Shown piece by piece: positions 27,301 to 36,000 of a stretch of 64,000 nucleotides of DNA. The stretch comes from Acidisoma sp965199065 (GTDB lineage Bacteria > Pseudomonadota > Alphaproteobacteria > Acetobacterales > Acetobacteraceae), in assembly GCF_965199065.1 (NCBI RefSeq), contig NZ_CBDAQN010000003.1, positions 930,001-994,000 of the forward strand. Reading direction: 5' to 3'. The translations under genes and the position numbers were made by a program. Numbering within the stretch: the stretch's first letter is position 1; each line of letters starts with the position of its first letter. The notes under the pieces are model-generated. The model was not told the DNA's origin. It searched no databases and was given only the letters and a program-made list of their open reading frames with translations.

Positions 27301-27420
27301 TCGTTTACTAGCCGCGTCCTCTCTCCGGCTTTGATCGCGTTGCCAACCAAATCTTAAGGTCCGGCGGCTAAGGTCGGCTTCGGGATAAGGCGCCATGCGC
27401 TCCATTCTGGAGGGTTGACC

Positions 27421-28539
27421 ATGGCGAGGCGCATCTCAGAGACCGGCATACTCAATGACTGGCCCGTCGCCCGGCCGGTGACAGAGGCAGAGCTGAGCGG
27501 CACCTTCTGGAGCTTTGGCCTTTTTGGGCACCAACCGCACGCTGCATTCATGGTGCTTGCACCGAACGGCCGCGTCGGGAACTACCGGAACACAAACGAA
27601 GAGGGCTGGCTCGTGCTGCGCGGCCAGCTCGCCCTGATGTCGCACAAGGGGTTGCCAACCACGATTTTCGACCGCGCGCTAACCACGGATGGTGAGATCA
27701 TTACCCTCTTGGGTCACGTCCGCTCGCCCGGCCCAAGCCTCATCCATATACTTCAGCGCGTTGCCCATCCAGCGCATCCACTGCATGCGACGCCCACAGA
27801 CGCCAGTCGCGACGTGCAGTTTCTCAAGCGTCCATCACTGCCAGCACGGCCCAACCTCGTCGTTCTCCGCGCCGGCGATACGTCCCTGCACCGGAAGTGG
27901 GCGAAGGACATAGCCGACGAAGACCGGTGCTGGGATCTCTGCATCAGCTCTTATTGTTCCGATCCAGCAGCGATGCTCGATGAGGCCGATTATCTGACGC
28001 ATCAGCCGCATCAGCGGAAGTTCCAGGCGATCCACGACCTGTTCTTCAAGGACAGTCCGCTATGGCAGTACGATCGGGTATGGCTGCCGGACGACGACCT
28101 CATGACAAAGTGGAGCGACATCAACCTCATGTTTCATCTGGCACGGGAGAACGATCTCGATCTTTCGCAGCCGTCGCTTCTTCCCCTCGAAGGTTGCTTC
28201 ATTGCCCATGACATCACGCGGCAACAACCGGACAGCGTGGTGCGGTATGGGGAGGGTGTCGAGATCATGTGTCCGATCTTCTCGTCACGCGCATTGCGAA
28301 TTTGCCGCGGGACCTTTCGCGACAGCGTGTCTGGCTTTGGGCTGGATCACATCTGGCCGTCACTGCTGGGCGGCGGCCCTAGTCGAACAGCTGTCATCGA
28401 CGCGGTAGGGGTCATTCACACACGGCCATTCGGCCAGAACTACGACATTCGGTCTGCACTCGTCGAGGAGGCTGCGCTCCTCAACGCATACCAGTTCGAG
28501 GCTGAGGCCCCGCCTCTATTCTCCGCGGTGACGCCCTGA
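27421..28539 (+). CDS. DUF707-type protein with novel N-terminal module
   Basis: The 372-residue protein starts at ATG 27421, preceded by GGAGGG. Residues of about 140-360 match DUF707, a glycosyltransferase-like family: DRVWLPDDDLMTKWSDIN, LDLSQPSLLPLEG, and a conserved GFGLDHIWP. The first ~110 residues are a separate domain, with WSFGLFGHQPHAAFMVLAPNGR, EEGWLVLRGQL and TTIFDRAL, that I do not recognise. It opens the accessory cluster with the GT61, FkbM and GT-D genes, so a role in a surface glycan is likely but inferred. Confidence 0.65.
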   Translation: MARRISETGILNDWPVARPVTEAELSGTFWSFGLFGHQPHAAFMVLAPNGRVGNYRNTNEEGWLVLRGQLALMSHKGLPTTIFDRALTTDGEIITLLGHVRSPGPSLIHILQRVAHPAHPLHATPTDASRDVQFLKRPSLPARPNLVVLRAGDTSLHRKWAKDIADEDRCWDLCISSYCSDPAAMLDEADYLTHQPHQRKFQAIHDLFFKDSPLWQYDRVWLPDDDLMTKWSDINLMFHLARENDLDLSQPSLLPLEGCFIAHDITRQQPDSVVRYGEGVEIMCPIFSSRALRICRGTFRDSVSGFGLDHIWPSLLGGGPSRTAVIDAVGVIHTRPFGQNYDIRSALVEEAALLNAYQFEAEAPPLFSAVTP

Positions 28540-28592
28540 CTTGCCAGCGAGGCTGAACGCTCCAAGCAGGAGTCGGTCGAAACCCGGCACAT

Positions 28593-29537
28593 TCAACCGT
28601 TCACGAACTCGATAATGGCATCGATCGACTCCAACTGGAACGTCGCTTTTGCTCCGACCCCCGAGACGTGCTCAAGCTTCGGACGCATGATCTCCTGATC
28701 GACCTTTTTTGCCATGGCGTAGTGCTCAAACACCCGGGGAATGCCCATTCCTCCTCGATCAACCATCCGCACCTTTGCGCGGCAGTTTTTGGCCAGCAAC
28801 AAAACAAAATAAGCCGAAGCCGCAAAACCTGATATTGTCTCAGCATCCGAGATGAGATGGAGAAAACTGACGTTCGTCATCAGGTTGGGGTGCACGACCG
28901 TCCATCCAAGCGAGGAAAGCCGCTGCTCAATTTCGACTTCTTGAACGACATGTCCATAATCGGCGGGCATCTTAGACCTGGACATCCAGATTTTTTTGCC
29001 GGGCAGAGGTGAGTGGAATGGAAAGACATCCAATGATGTCGACCAGAACGAGGTGTAGTATTCATCGATGACAACGGCTGGCTCAGCAATCGCAATCTCG
29101 TCGGCCAAGACGGCTTCCGACACAAAGAAGAATCGGGCGACATCGAGCCCGCACAGTCCAAATATTTCTCTCTGCCAAGGCTCCAGGTCATGAGGAACCT
29201 GCCGGTGCCAGATTATCGGGCCGTAGGATACTCTTGCGAGATACCAAAGTCTCGACAACGTTTCGATCATGAAGTGGCCGAAGTGAAAGTCGATTACGCC
29301 ACCATAGGTGGAATGACCTTCCACCCGCTTGGTATGTGCTGGGAACGGAGGCTCTATGGTCTCGATTCTGCCACTGCGACGCAACCGAAAATCGGACAAC
29401 GGATCGCCTACAGACGTATAAGCACCGACATTGAAACCGATAGAGTTAGTGGATGAATCTACCAGAGGCAGCACGACCTCACGATACACCATCACCCGCG
29501 CCGCATCTCCCGGGCGGTCTGACCGGACACTACTCAT
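28593..29537 (-). CDS. glycosyltransferase family 61-like protein
   Basis: The 314-residue product resembles GT61 (formerly DUF563) enzymes, with FHFGHFMIETLSRLWYLA near residue 85, KKIWMSRSK, and a C-terminal segment SDAETISGFAASAYFVLLLAKN that fits the family's donor-binding end. The gene and its neighbour are clearly AT-richer than the rest of the window, a sign of transfer. It is convergent with the DUF707 gene and runs in the same direction as the FkbM gene. Donor and acceptor sugars are unknown. Confidence 0.7.
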   Translation of the reverse strand: MSSVRSDRPGDAARVMVYREVVLPLVDSSTNSIGFNVGAYTSVGDPLSDFRLRRSGRIETIEPPFPAHTKRVEGHSTYGGVIDFHFGHFMIETLSRLWYLARVSYGPIIWHRQVPHDLEPWQREIFGLCGLDVARFFFVSEAVLADEIAIAEPAVVIDEYYTSFWSTSLDVFPFHSPLPGKKIWMSRSKMPADYGHVVQEVEIEQRLSSLGWTVVHPNLMTNVSFLHLISDAETISGFAASAYFVLLLAKNCRAKVRMVDRGGMGIPRVFEHYAMAKKVDQEIMRPKLEHVSGVGAKATFQLESIDAIIEFVNG

Positions 29538-29609
29538 CTAGCAATCGCTCCTAGCTCGGAACATATCATGGAGTTTAACCGCGGGAACAAAGTCAAGAGC
29601 TGCAGCAAC

Positions 29610-30359
29610 CTACTTTTGAAAGAAATCCGGTCCGAAAACTACTTCCCGCTCCGCCAAGCCCCAGACACGATGGATGAGGTCCATTTTTTCGCGCCGCACT
29701 GAATCGAGCTTGCTCTCGCGAGCCTTATCGACAGTGAACCATGCATCAAGTTCGACAAGGTCGCCGTCGAAGTGATGTGATGGCGCAACTTTTCTCAAGA
29801 CGAGGCCGAACCTGGAAAGTAAATCGATGACATCGCCGAACAGCTTCTGATCACGATAGATCGGGTAGAACTGACTTTCGAGCTGTACTCCCAAACAGTC
29901 ACTCAGGAGTTCACCAAACCCTAGCAGGACCTCATATTCGAGACCTTGCACGTCCACCTTAACCACATCCGGTCGAGGAACCTCCCCGTTGTGAAATAGT
30001 GTGTCATACCTGGAACACTCGACGATTTCCACCGCCGTGACTTTGAATGCCTCGCTAATGGAGTAACCTGCGAGAAACTCATCATTGGGGGTTAATGTAG
30101 TTGAGCACGCCACGCTCTTCGTAATTGATAGCGTTCTCGAACCACTGACCGCGGCCAAGCCTTTCTGTATGACCAGGCCTTGCCCATTGCCATAACGGCT
30201 TATTTTTCCACGCAAAGGGGCGGCTTCTGCCGGATTCGGCTCAAAAACAACAGGAGTAAGACGGTCGTGGACAGCCTCCCACTCTTGTGGGATTCCGCCT
30301 AGACCACCCACATCCACCAACACCACAAAGTCCCTGTCGTCAGTCATGATCTTTGCCAT
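29610..30359 (-). CDS. FkbM family methyltransferase
   Basis: This 249-residue class I methyltransferase has a SAM loop VLVDVGGLGGIP near residue 15, VVFEPNPAEA (the FkbM-type FEPNP) and VVKVDVQGLEYEVLLGFG. FkbM members O-methylate natural products or glycans. ATG 30359 is the likely start; ATG 30347 is also possible. It lies 72 bases upstream of the GT61 gene on the same strand with similar AT-rich composition, so the pair probably arrived together. The acceptor is unknown. Confidence 0.75.
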   Translation of the reverse strand: MAKIMTDDRDFVVLVDVGGLGGIPQEWEAVHDRLTPVVFEPNPAEAAPLRGKISRYGNGQGLVIQKGLAAVSGSRTLSITKSVACSTTLTPNDEFLAGYSISEAFKVTAVEIVECSRYDTLFHNGEVPRPDVVKVDVQGLEYEVLLGFGELLSDCLGVQLESQFYPIYRDQKLFGDVIDLLSRFGLVLRKVAPSHHFDGDLVELDAWFTVDKARESKLDSVRREKMDLIHRVWGLAEREVVFGPDFFQK

Positions 30360-30419
30360 TCAATCGATGTGCCTTGCCTTCAATGGCCGGGAGCCAACAT
30401 CGCAACCCTCGTCTAAAAC

Positions 30420-30453
30420 ATATAGGAAGCCTGATGTCGTTTGTATATAGGAA
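30420..30453. repeat. direct repeat of ATATAGGAA between divergent glycan genes
   Basis: ATATAGGAA occurs at 30420-30428 and 30445-30453, 25 bases apart, in the 220-base divergent region between the FkbM and TPR/GT-D genes. The spacing would suit two bound proteins on a similar DNA face. It may instead be two overlapping promoter -10 elements. I see no other structure in this gap. Confidence 0.35.
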
Positions 30454-30579
30454 TGACAATGCCCGTTGCTGAGGGGTGTAGGTGTATCGTTGCGGCGATT
30501 TACCTCGGTTGTCGGGTCGACTAGCGATCGCAACGATCTTGCGCGATCGGTCTAGGTTCAGGGAGTTAGGGATACGAAC

Positions 30580-31908
30580 ATGGCGGACGAACTAGGTCCC
30601 GAGCGTCACGCGTTGTTCCAGGATATCTTGGTGAGGAGAGACCGCACCGGGGCTGAAGGTTTCCTGGAGGACATCACGGCGCCGGAACTTCCGTCGGCCA
30701 CATGGGTTGAGCTTGCCGTAAGCGCGAAAGAGGCTGGTTTCGCGGATATTGGCGAGAAAATGCTGCTGCGGGCACTCGAAATCGACCCTCGGGATCCTGC
30801 GGCCCACTACGAACTCGCCGTGATCTATCGGTTGTCGGACCGGAAGCATCAGGCGATCGGTCACCTCCTAACGGCCCGCGCGATCGTTCCCCGACATTTC
30901 CCAATCCGGCAGCTGCTCGCCCACATGCTTTACGCAATCGGCGCACACCCCGAGGCCGAAGAGGTCATCCGCAGCATCGCCCCGGGCTCAGCCAAGGAAG
31001 ACGAGGCCCTCGCAGTGTTGCGCGAGTTCGGAACATACCTTCAGGAAGTGCCGCATGGGCGGGCGCGTTACCTTGTCGAAGAGGTGCAACGCCGGTTCCG
31101 TTACGTCGCCGCGGCGCAAGTGGCGGCAGCAATCCGATCCGCCATCCAGGACCGCCGTCCCTTCTCGCTCGTCCGCCTCGGAGATGGCGAGGGCGCCTTC
31201 GCGACTATCGATCAGGAGGACGAGGCCCGCTATGCTCGCTTGTACGGAAGCCACCGCCGCGAATGGTGCCGCCTGCTCTACGGGGCCGACTTCGACCCTG
31301 CGTTCACCGGGTATACGGCGGTCGTCGGAACGCTCATGGCGGTCGCATGCGAGGCCGACATCGTCGGCATTCCCTATCTCTCCTGGGTCGACCACGAGTA
31401 TGCGATATCGAGCGTCCGGGGCGTCCCATGCCTGATGAACATTCACCGCAACTTCCTGCGGTCGCAGGATCCCGTCGGCCCGATCGTCTGCGCCCAGAAC
31501 ATCCACACGGAGTTTCACAGGCAAAATCTCATAGAGCCCCTGCTGCGCATGACCAAGGACATCGGCCTGATCTCCTGTCTCCCGGACCTCCCGGCGATGC
31601 TCCGCTCCCGCTTCGGCCTGGATAACGTCGAGTTGTTCAAAATCCCGGGAGAGCGCTACTCACAGACCCTGCTCAGCGGCGAAGCTCTGGCAGGTGAACA
31701 TTTCCCCTTCGTCTACTGGGAGATCGTCCGGCGGCTATCTCAGCCCCATAACGGCCGCGTCTTCCTGATCGCCGCCGGTACGCTGGCCAAATTCTACGCG
31801 GCCGTGATCAAGCGGCACGGCGGTATCGCGCTCGACATCGGTTCGCTGGTCGACGGCTGGATGAAGATCGCCAGCCGGCCCGGCTATGACGGCAGGCTCG
31901 CGCTCTGA
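30580..31908 (+). CDS. TPR protein with GT-D-fold glycosyltransferase domain
   Basis: The 442-residue product has TPR-like repeats at about residues 45-135 (KMLLRALEIDPRDPAAHYELA) and a C-terminal domain with the GT-D glycosyltransferase signature, formerly DUF1792: SLVRLGDGEGAFA at about 195 and VFLIAAGTLAKFYAAVIK followed by IALDIGSLVDGW near the end. GT-D enzymes extend glycans on serine-rich adhesins in Gram-positives; here the acceptor is unknown. It is divergent from the FkbM gene and has composition close to the chromosome average. Confidence 0.75.
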   Translation: MADELGPERHALFQDILVRRDRTGAEGFLEDITAPELPSATWVELAVSAKEAGFADIGEKMLLRALEIDPRDPAAHYELAVIYRLSDRKHQAIGHLLTARAIVPRHFPIRQLLAHMLYAIGAHPEAEEVIRSIAPGSAKEDEALAVLREFGTYLQEVPHGRARYLVEEVQRRFRYVAAAQVAAAIRSAIQDRRPFSLVRLGDGEGAFATIDQEDEARYARLYGSHRREWCRLLYGADFDPAFTGYTAVVGTLMAVACEADIVGIPYLSWVDHEYAISSVRGVPCLMNIHRNFLRSQDPVGPIVCAQNIHTEFHRQNLIEPLLRMTKDIGLISCLPDLPAMLRSRFGLDNVELFKIPGERYSQTLLSGEALAGEHFPFVYWEIVRRLSQPHNGRVFLIAAGTLAKFYAAVIKRHGGIALDIGSLVDGWMKIASRPGYDGRLAL

Positions 31909-32118
31909 CGTGCTGCCGTTCGAAACAGGCTGGCGCATCCGGAAGTATCTTCCTGGACAAGCGCCCCTCCTCTAGCCTCGGCTGAACCGGCAACAGCGGC
32001 AAGATCACGCCGGCCGTCGCGGCCCGGCCCTGTCCTCGTCCCCTCGATTGACCACGGGGCGCCGCCTGGGCTAGTTCGCCGACCCTCTACACCGCGACTG
32101 CCGATGAAGGATCAGCCT

Positions 32119-32391
32119 ATGGCACTCGATTCGACCGAGACGACCGACAGCGCCTCCCAGGGCAACATCGCCGCCGATCGCCTCCGCAGCATCATCGAAC
32201 GCATCGAGCGGCTGGAGGAGGAACGCAAGGCGCTCGGCAGCGATATCAAGGACATCTACTCGGAAGCCAAGTCGGCTGGCTTTGACGTGAAAGTCCTCCG
32301 CCAGCTCATCCGCATCCGCAAGCAGGAGCCCGCGGATGTCGAGGAGCAGGAAACCCTGCTGGACGTGTATCGCCGCGCCCTCGGCATGTAA
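32119..32391 (+). CDS. gapR: GapR (DUF2312) nucleoid-associated protein
   Basis: GapR binds overtwisted, AT-rich DNA ahead of replication and transcription in alphaproteobacteria. The 90-residue product has the DUF2312 core: AADRLRSIIERIERLEEE, IKDIYSEAKSAGFDVKVLRQLIRIRK and ETLLDVYRRALGM. It is mostly helical and likely coiled-coil. I start it at ATG 32119 with AAGGA seven bases upstream; ATG 32104 is less likely. Confidence 0.92.
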   Translation: MALDSTETTDSASQGNIAADRLRSIIERIERLEEERKALGSDIKDIYSEAKSAGFDVKVLRQLIRIRKQEPADVEEQETLLDVYRRALGM

Positions 32392-32436
32392 GCGCCGCCG
32401 GAGCCGAAACTTGGAGGATCGGGTAGCTCGTGAGCC

Positions 32437-32916
32437 CTAGAGGGCGGCGAGCACCGACTCGGCCTTGCTTGCCTCGAAAGCACTGCCCTCCTCCACGCCG
32501 AGGAAGGTCACGACGCCATCTTCGGCGACCAGCGCGTAGCGCTGCGACCGCATACCGAGGCCACGGGCAACAAGATCAAGCTCCAGCCCCATCGCGCGGG
32601 CGAACTCGCCGGATCCATCAGCGAGCATGAGGATCTTGCCTTCTGTTTCCTGGTCACGGGCCCAGGCGCCCATGACGAAGGCGTCGTTCACCGCGATGCA
32701 GGCGATGGTGTCCACGCCCTTGGCCTTGAAGGCCTCGGCGTGCTCGACAAAGCCCGGCAGATGGCGCGCGCTGCAGGTCGGCGTGAAGGCGCCGGGCACT
32801 GCGAACAGCACGACCTTGCGGCCCTTGAAGATTACGTTGGTTTCCATCGCTTCAGGCCCGTCGGCTGTCGCCGCGGTCACCGAGACGTTGGGGATGTGAT
32901 CTCCGACCTTGATCAT
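32437..32916 (-). CDS. peroxiredoxin (Prx5-like)
   Basis: This thiol peroxidase reduces hydroperoxides. The 159-residue product starts MIKVGDHIPNV, has VVLFAVPGAFTPTCSARHLPGF with the peroxidatic Cys at about residue 49, then VNDAFVMGAWA. The arrangement is that of Prx5/glutaredoxin-linked AhpC-TSA proteins. Start ATG 32916 has AGGAAG before it. It converges on gapR. Confidence 0.9.
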   Translation of the reverse strand: MIKVGDHIPNVSVTAATADGPEAMETNVIFKGRKVVLFAVPGAFTPTCSARHLPGFVEHAEAFKAKGVDTIACIAVNDAFVMGAWARDQETEGKILMLADGSGEFARAMGLELDLVARGLGMRSQRYALVAEDGVVTFLGVEEGSAFEASKAESVLAAL

Positions 32917-33056
32917 GCGTATCTTCCTTGGCGCTGGGTGCACCCCAGTTCCTAGCCCCCGGTGGAGAGGCTGTCACCTCCGCAGCGCAACTGTCATCCG
33001 ACGCCTCGCTGCATGTCGTTCTTGCGTGCGGGGGCCGAAACGCCAGATAGTCGACC

Positions 33057-33725
33057 ATGAGCACACGTCCGCGACCCGCGACCAGCCGCGCCCGCAAGTC
33101 AAGCCAGCAGAAGCCGAATGCCGGCACAGCTGGGGAGACCGCCGGCGCCTTCGACCTCGCCAATCGTCAGGCCGATCCCTTGACCGGTCAGATCCTTGTC
33201 GCGATGCCCACGCTTACCGACCCGAACTTTGCCCAGACCGTAATCCTTATCTGCGCCCACGGTGCGGAGGGCGCGATGGGCATCATACTTAACCGTTCGC
33301 TCGAGCGGCCGAACTTCGAAGGGCTTTTGCAGCAGTTGGACATCACGCCGCGCCCCCCAGAGCGGGACATCAGGCTGTGCGCCGGAGGTCCGGTCGAGAA
33401 TGTGCGTGGTTTCGTGGTCCACACACTCGATTGGATAGCGGAAAGCACCTTGCGCGTAGATGAGGGCCTGGGCCTGACGACGAGCCTGGATATTCTGAAG
33501 GTTGTAGCGCAAGGGCAAGGCCCTCGGGCATGTCTTCTGGCGCTTGGCTACGCAGGGTGGGGGCCAGGGCAGCTTGAAACGGAGTTCGGCCAGAACTCCT
33601 GGCTGACTGTGCAAGCTGACGAGGCGCTGGTCTTTGAGGGTGACAACGAAACTCGCTGGCGGCGAGCCATGCAGAAGCTACATGTAGATCCGGCTCTGCT
33701 ATCGCTTACCGCAGGCCACGCCTAA
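33057..33725 (+). CDS. YqgE/AlgH (DUF179) family protein
   Basis: The 222-residue product carries DUF179 landmarks: LTGQILVAMPTLTDPNFAQTVILIC, GAMGIILNRSLE, CAGGPVENVRGFVVHT, and CLLALGYAGWGPGQLETE. The family's biochemical role is unknown, and the AlgH link to alginate regulation is weak. The first ~40 residues are a variable Ser/Ala/Arg-rich leader. Confidence 0.9.
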   Translation: MSTRPRPATSRARKSSQQKPNAGTAGETAGAFDLANRQADPLTGQILVAMPTLTDPNFAQTVILICAHGAEGAMGIILNRSLERPNFEGLLQQLDITPRPPERDIRLCAGGPVENVRGFVVHTLDWIAESTLRVDEGLGLTTSLDILKVVAQGQGPRACLLALGYAGWGPGQLETEFGQNSWLTVQADEALVFEGDNETRWRRAMQKLHVDPALLSLTAGHA

Positions 33726-33776
33726 GAAACGATAGCTCCAGCGACCTCCGACGAGATCGGCCTGCCCGAAGAGGAT

Positions 33777-33806
33777 GGCGCGCAGGTGACAAATCGCCTG
33801 CGCGCC
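33777..33806. terminator. 13-bp hairpin between convergent yqgE and marR
   Basis: GGCGCGCAGGTGA and TCGCCTGCGCGCC form a 13-base-pair stem (one G-T pair) with a CAAA loop. It lies 51 bases after the yqgE stop and seven bases after the marR stop on the other strand. There is no strong T-run, but the position and stability suit a shared transcription terminator. Confidence 0.6.
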
Positions 33807-33812
33807 TTCAAC

Positions 33813-34385
33813 TCATTCGCTTTCAATGACAGGCGTCCGGGTCTTGCGGGTGCCTTTCGGCGCAGTGTCGGTCAATGTCGCAGCAGCCTTCGAAAGAGCC
33901 GTCAACAGACCAATCAGCTGGTCGACCTGCTTTGGCGAAAAGTCTGCCAGCAACTGCTCTTCCCGCGTCAGGGCCGCCTGTGCAATCCGATCATGCAGCC
34001 GCCGCCCCTTGGCCGTCAGGGCCGTCGCGCGGGACCGGCCGCTCGTATCGCGTGACAGCACAAGGCCCTGCTCCTCCATGCGGGCGAGGCTCCGGCTGAC
34101 AGCCGCCTTATCAAGGCCTGCGTTCTTGCACAGAACTGGCGAGGTGATCCACGGATCGGCCGCGAGCGCCACAAGGATGTGCCACTCCGACAGCCCTATC
34201 GTGAAGTGCTTGCGGTAAAAACGTGAGGCGCCACCCTCGAGCTTGTTCGCGACAGCCCGTACCAGCCCGGGGACGTAACGGTCTGCCGCGACCATAGGCC
34301 CCGCAACCGGACGGGGAGCTGACTGCGATTCCGGCAGCCGAGACGTTTCGACGCGCTTAGATCTCTGCGATTGTCGGTCGAGCAC
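33813..34385 (-). CDS. MarR-family transcriptional regulator
   Basis: This 190-residue winged-helix regulator has FYRKHFTIGLSEWHILVALA, a recognition helix region NAGLDKAAVSRSLARMEEQGLV, and the wing SRDTSGRSRATALTAKGR. The N- and C-terminal extensions are Ser/Arg/Thr-rich. MarR proteins usually respond to small phenolic ligands or oxidants; the target here is not evident. A likely promoter lies at 34448-34476. Confidence 0.88.
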   Translation of the reverse strand: MLDRQSQRSKRVETSRLPESQSAPRPVAGPMVAADRYVPGLVRAVANKLEGGASRFYRKHFTIGLSEWHILVALAADPWITSPVLCKNAGLDKAAVSRSLARMEEQGLVLSRDTSGRSRATALTAKGRRLHDRIAQAALTREEQLLADFSPKQVDQLIGLLTALSKAAATLTDTAPKGTRKTRTPVIESE

Positions 34386-35093
34386 CAGCTTGTCCTCTCA
34401 TGTGTTGCTTCACGAGTTCCCGATAGCCCAGATTAGAGAACTCAACGAATATAACTGCTTTGTGACATAAACCCAAGACGAACGCACGTATCTTTACTTA
34501 TCAATTTTGGCTTAGGGATTACGCACATTCCCTGTTCGGGCGACCTTTCAAAGCCGAAACGCACTTCCCGCAGATGGAACGCTGCCTGAAGCCGTATTCG
34601 ACACCTTACTGCGGTTTTCATTTCGCTTTCAAGTCAAAATCATTTCGACCAACATTATAATGAGCCTGACCCGCCGGCAGTTGCCAATCGCGCTGCAGGA
34701 GCAGGCTAACGCAACCACAATTAGCAGAACCGGGTTGCGGTAGCATGACCGGCCAACGTCACTTCACGTTGATTTTGCCGCATGACTCAATGTCTGTAAG
34801 GCGGGCGAACCTCACCCGTCAGCACGCCACCGCCTTAAAGAAGCTGCCGCCGACGGATACTCCGGGCCTGCCTTGGGTAGCGGCTAGGGGAAGGTCCGGC
34901 TCGCTTTATGGAGATGCACCCGGCCCATTCGGCGTCTCCGGATCAACGGCGGCGGTCAGCCAGACTGCTGTGGGTCAATCGCTTCCCAATGCCGTAGCGA
35001 CAGGAGGGGTATCGCAGGCGGCACGGTGTCGCCGCTTCCGGTCCAGCCGGGTCCAGGCCGGTCAGCAAAAGGGAAGGAGAGCGTAAATCCCCG
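34386..35093. other. 708-base region without a supported gene
   Basis: The marR side (to about 34680) is AT-richer and holds the marR promoter. The rest is normal-GC sequence where I found no protein with recognisable motifs; one short frame (34745-35086) has no family resemblance and no strong ribosome-binding site. No transposase fragment or tRNA was recognised. Confidence 0.5.
34448..34476 (-). promoter_or_regulatory. candidate sigma70 promoter of marR
   Basis: On the minus strand TTGGGT and TATATT are separated by 17 bases. The -10 matches TATAAT at five of six positions and the -35 at three. It lies about 60 bases upstream of marR. I saw no inverted repeat over it that would mark an operator. 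Confidence 0.45.
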
Positions 35094-35924
35094 TCATTTC
35101 GGTTCCATGTCAAAAGGGAAATACATGGCGCTGACCTTCTCGAAGGTCCCGTCCTGCCGGATGGCGTTGATGGCCGCATTGAAGGCATCCCGTAGCTTTA
35201 CGTCATCCTTCCGCACCGCGATCGCGGTATTGCCCGCGCCGAGGATCATCGGATCATCCAGCGGCTTCCCCAGAAACGTGAAGTTGAACTTGCCGCCCTC
35301 GCGAAGGAAAATGTAGGCCGCAGGTTGATCCGTAATCACCGCATCCAGCTTGTGATCGCTCAAATCCTGCAGTTCGAGCGCACCGTCGTCATAGAGCCGG
35401 ACGTCGGCGATACCTCGAAGGTGGGACTGCGCCCAGGCCGCCTCTACCGTTTCGCTGCCAACGCCAATCCGCCGCCCGCGCATCGTCGCCGGGTCGTCGG
35501 TTATCGGCGAGCCCTTGGGACCCAGCACTACCACGGAGTTGTAGGTCACAGGCGCGGTGAAGCTCACCTTTGCCGCCCGATCGGCGGTGACGCTGAGCTG
35601 TGCCATCACCGCGTCGATCTTATGATCGAGCAGCGACGGAATAAGCTGCGTGAAGGGGAGCGTCACCCATTTGCACTGCAAATGAGCGGCGGCGCAGTAT
35701 TTGCGGCCGAGTTCGATCTCCATTCCTTTGGAGCTGCCGCTGGCAGAGCTGTATTCGAAGGGTGGGTAGTTGGCCAAGGTGCCGATGTGCACGACGTTCG
35801 CAGCACCGGGAGCGGGTGCCCCAGGCTGAGTAGTACCCGGCTGGCTCGCATTCACCTGGGCCGTGGCCGTGGGAGGCACCCCCGCCACGGCAAGCAGAAG
35901 GGAAGCCCAGAGCCATATCTTCAT
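35094..35924 (-). CDS. amino-acid-type ABC transporter substrate-binding protein
   Basis: This 276-residue periplasmic SBP_bac_3 protein starts at ATG 35924 with signal peptide MKIWLWASLLLAVAGVPPTATA, followed by a Pro/Gly/Thr linker. Core motifs are GTLANYPPFEYSS, KGMEIELGRKYCAAAH, DAVMAQLSVTADRAAKVSFT, and DAVITDQPAAYIF. Ligand is probably a polar amino acid, though the protein could bind another small acid. No permease or ATPase gene is adjacent. The frame is open further upstream into rbfA, but that part lacks family features. Confidence 0.85.
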   Translation of the reverse strand: MKIWLWASLLLAVAGVPPTATAQVNASQPGTTQPGAPAPGAANVVHIGTLANYPPFEYSSASGSSKGMEIELGRKYCAAAHLQCKWVTLPFTQLIPSLLDHKIDAVMAQLSVTADRAAKVSFTAPVTYNSVVVLGPKGSPITDDPATMRGRRIGVGSETVEAAWAQSHLRGIADVRLYDDGALELQDLSDHKLDAVITDQPAAYIFLREGGKFNFTFLGKPLDDPMILGAGNTAIAVRKDDVKLRDAFNAAINAIRQDGTFEKVSAMYFPFDMEPK

Positions 35925-36000
35925 GACGACCTCATGCGAAGGGCTGCCGAAGTCATGGAAGCCGGTCGCTTTGTCAAGGGAGCCGCCATAACCTGCCGCC

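Noticed and set aside
34745..35086. 113-residue frame in the marR to substrate-binding-protein gap
   Set aside because: No family resemblance, no good ribosome-binding site, and composition typical of non-coding high-GC sequence.
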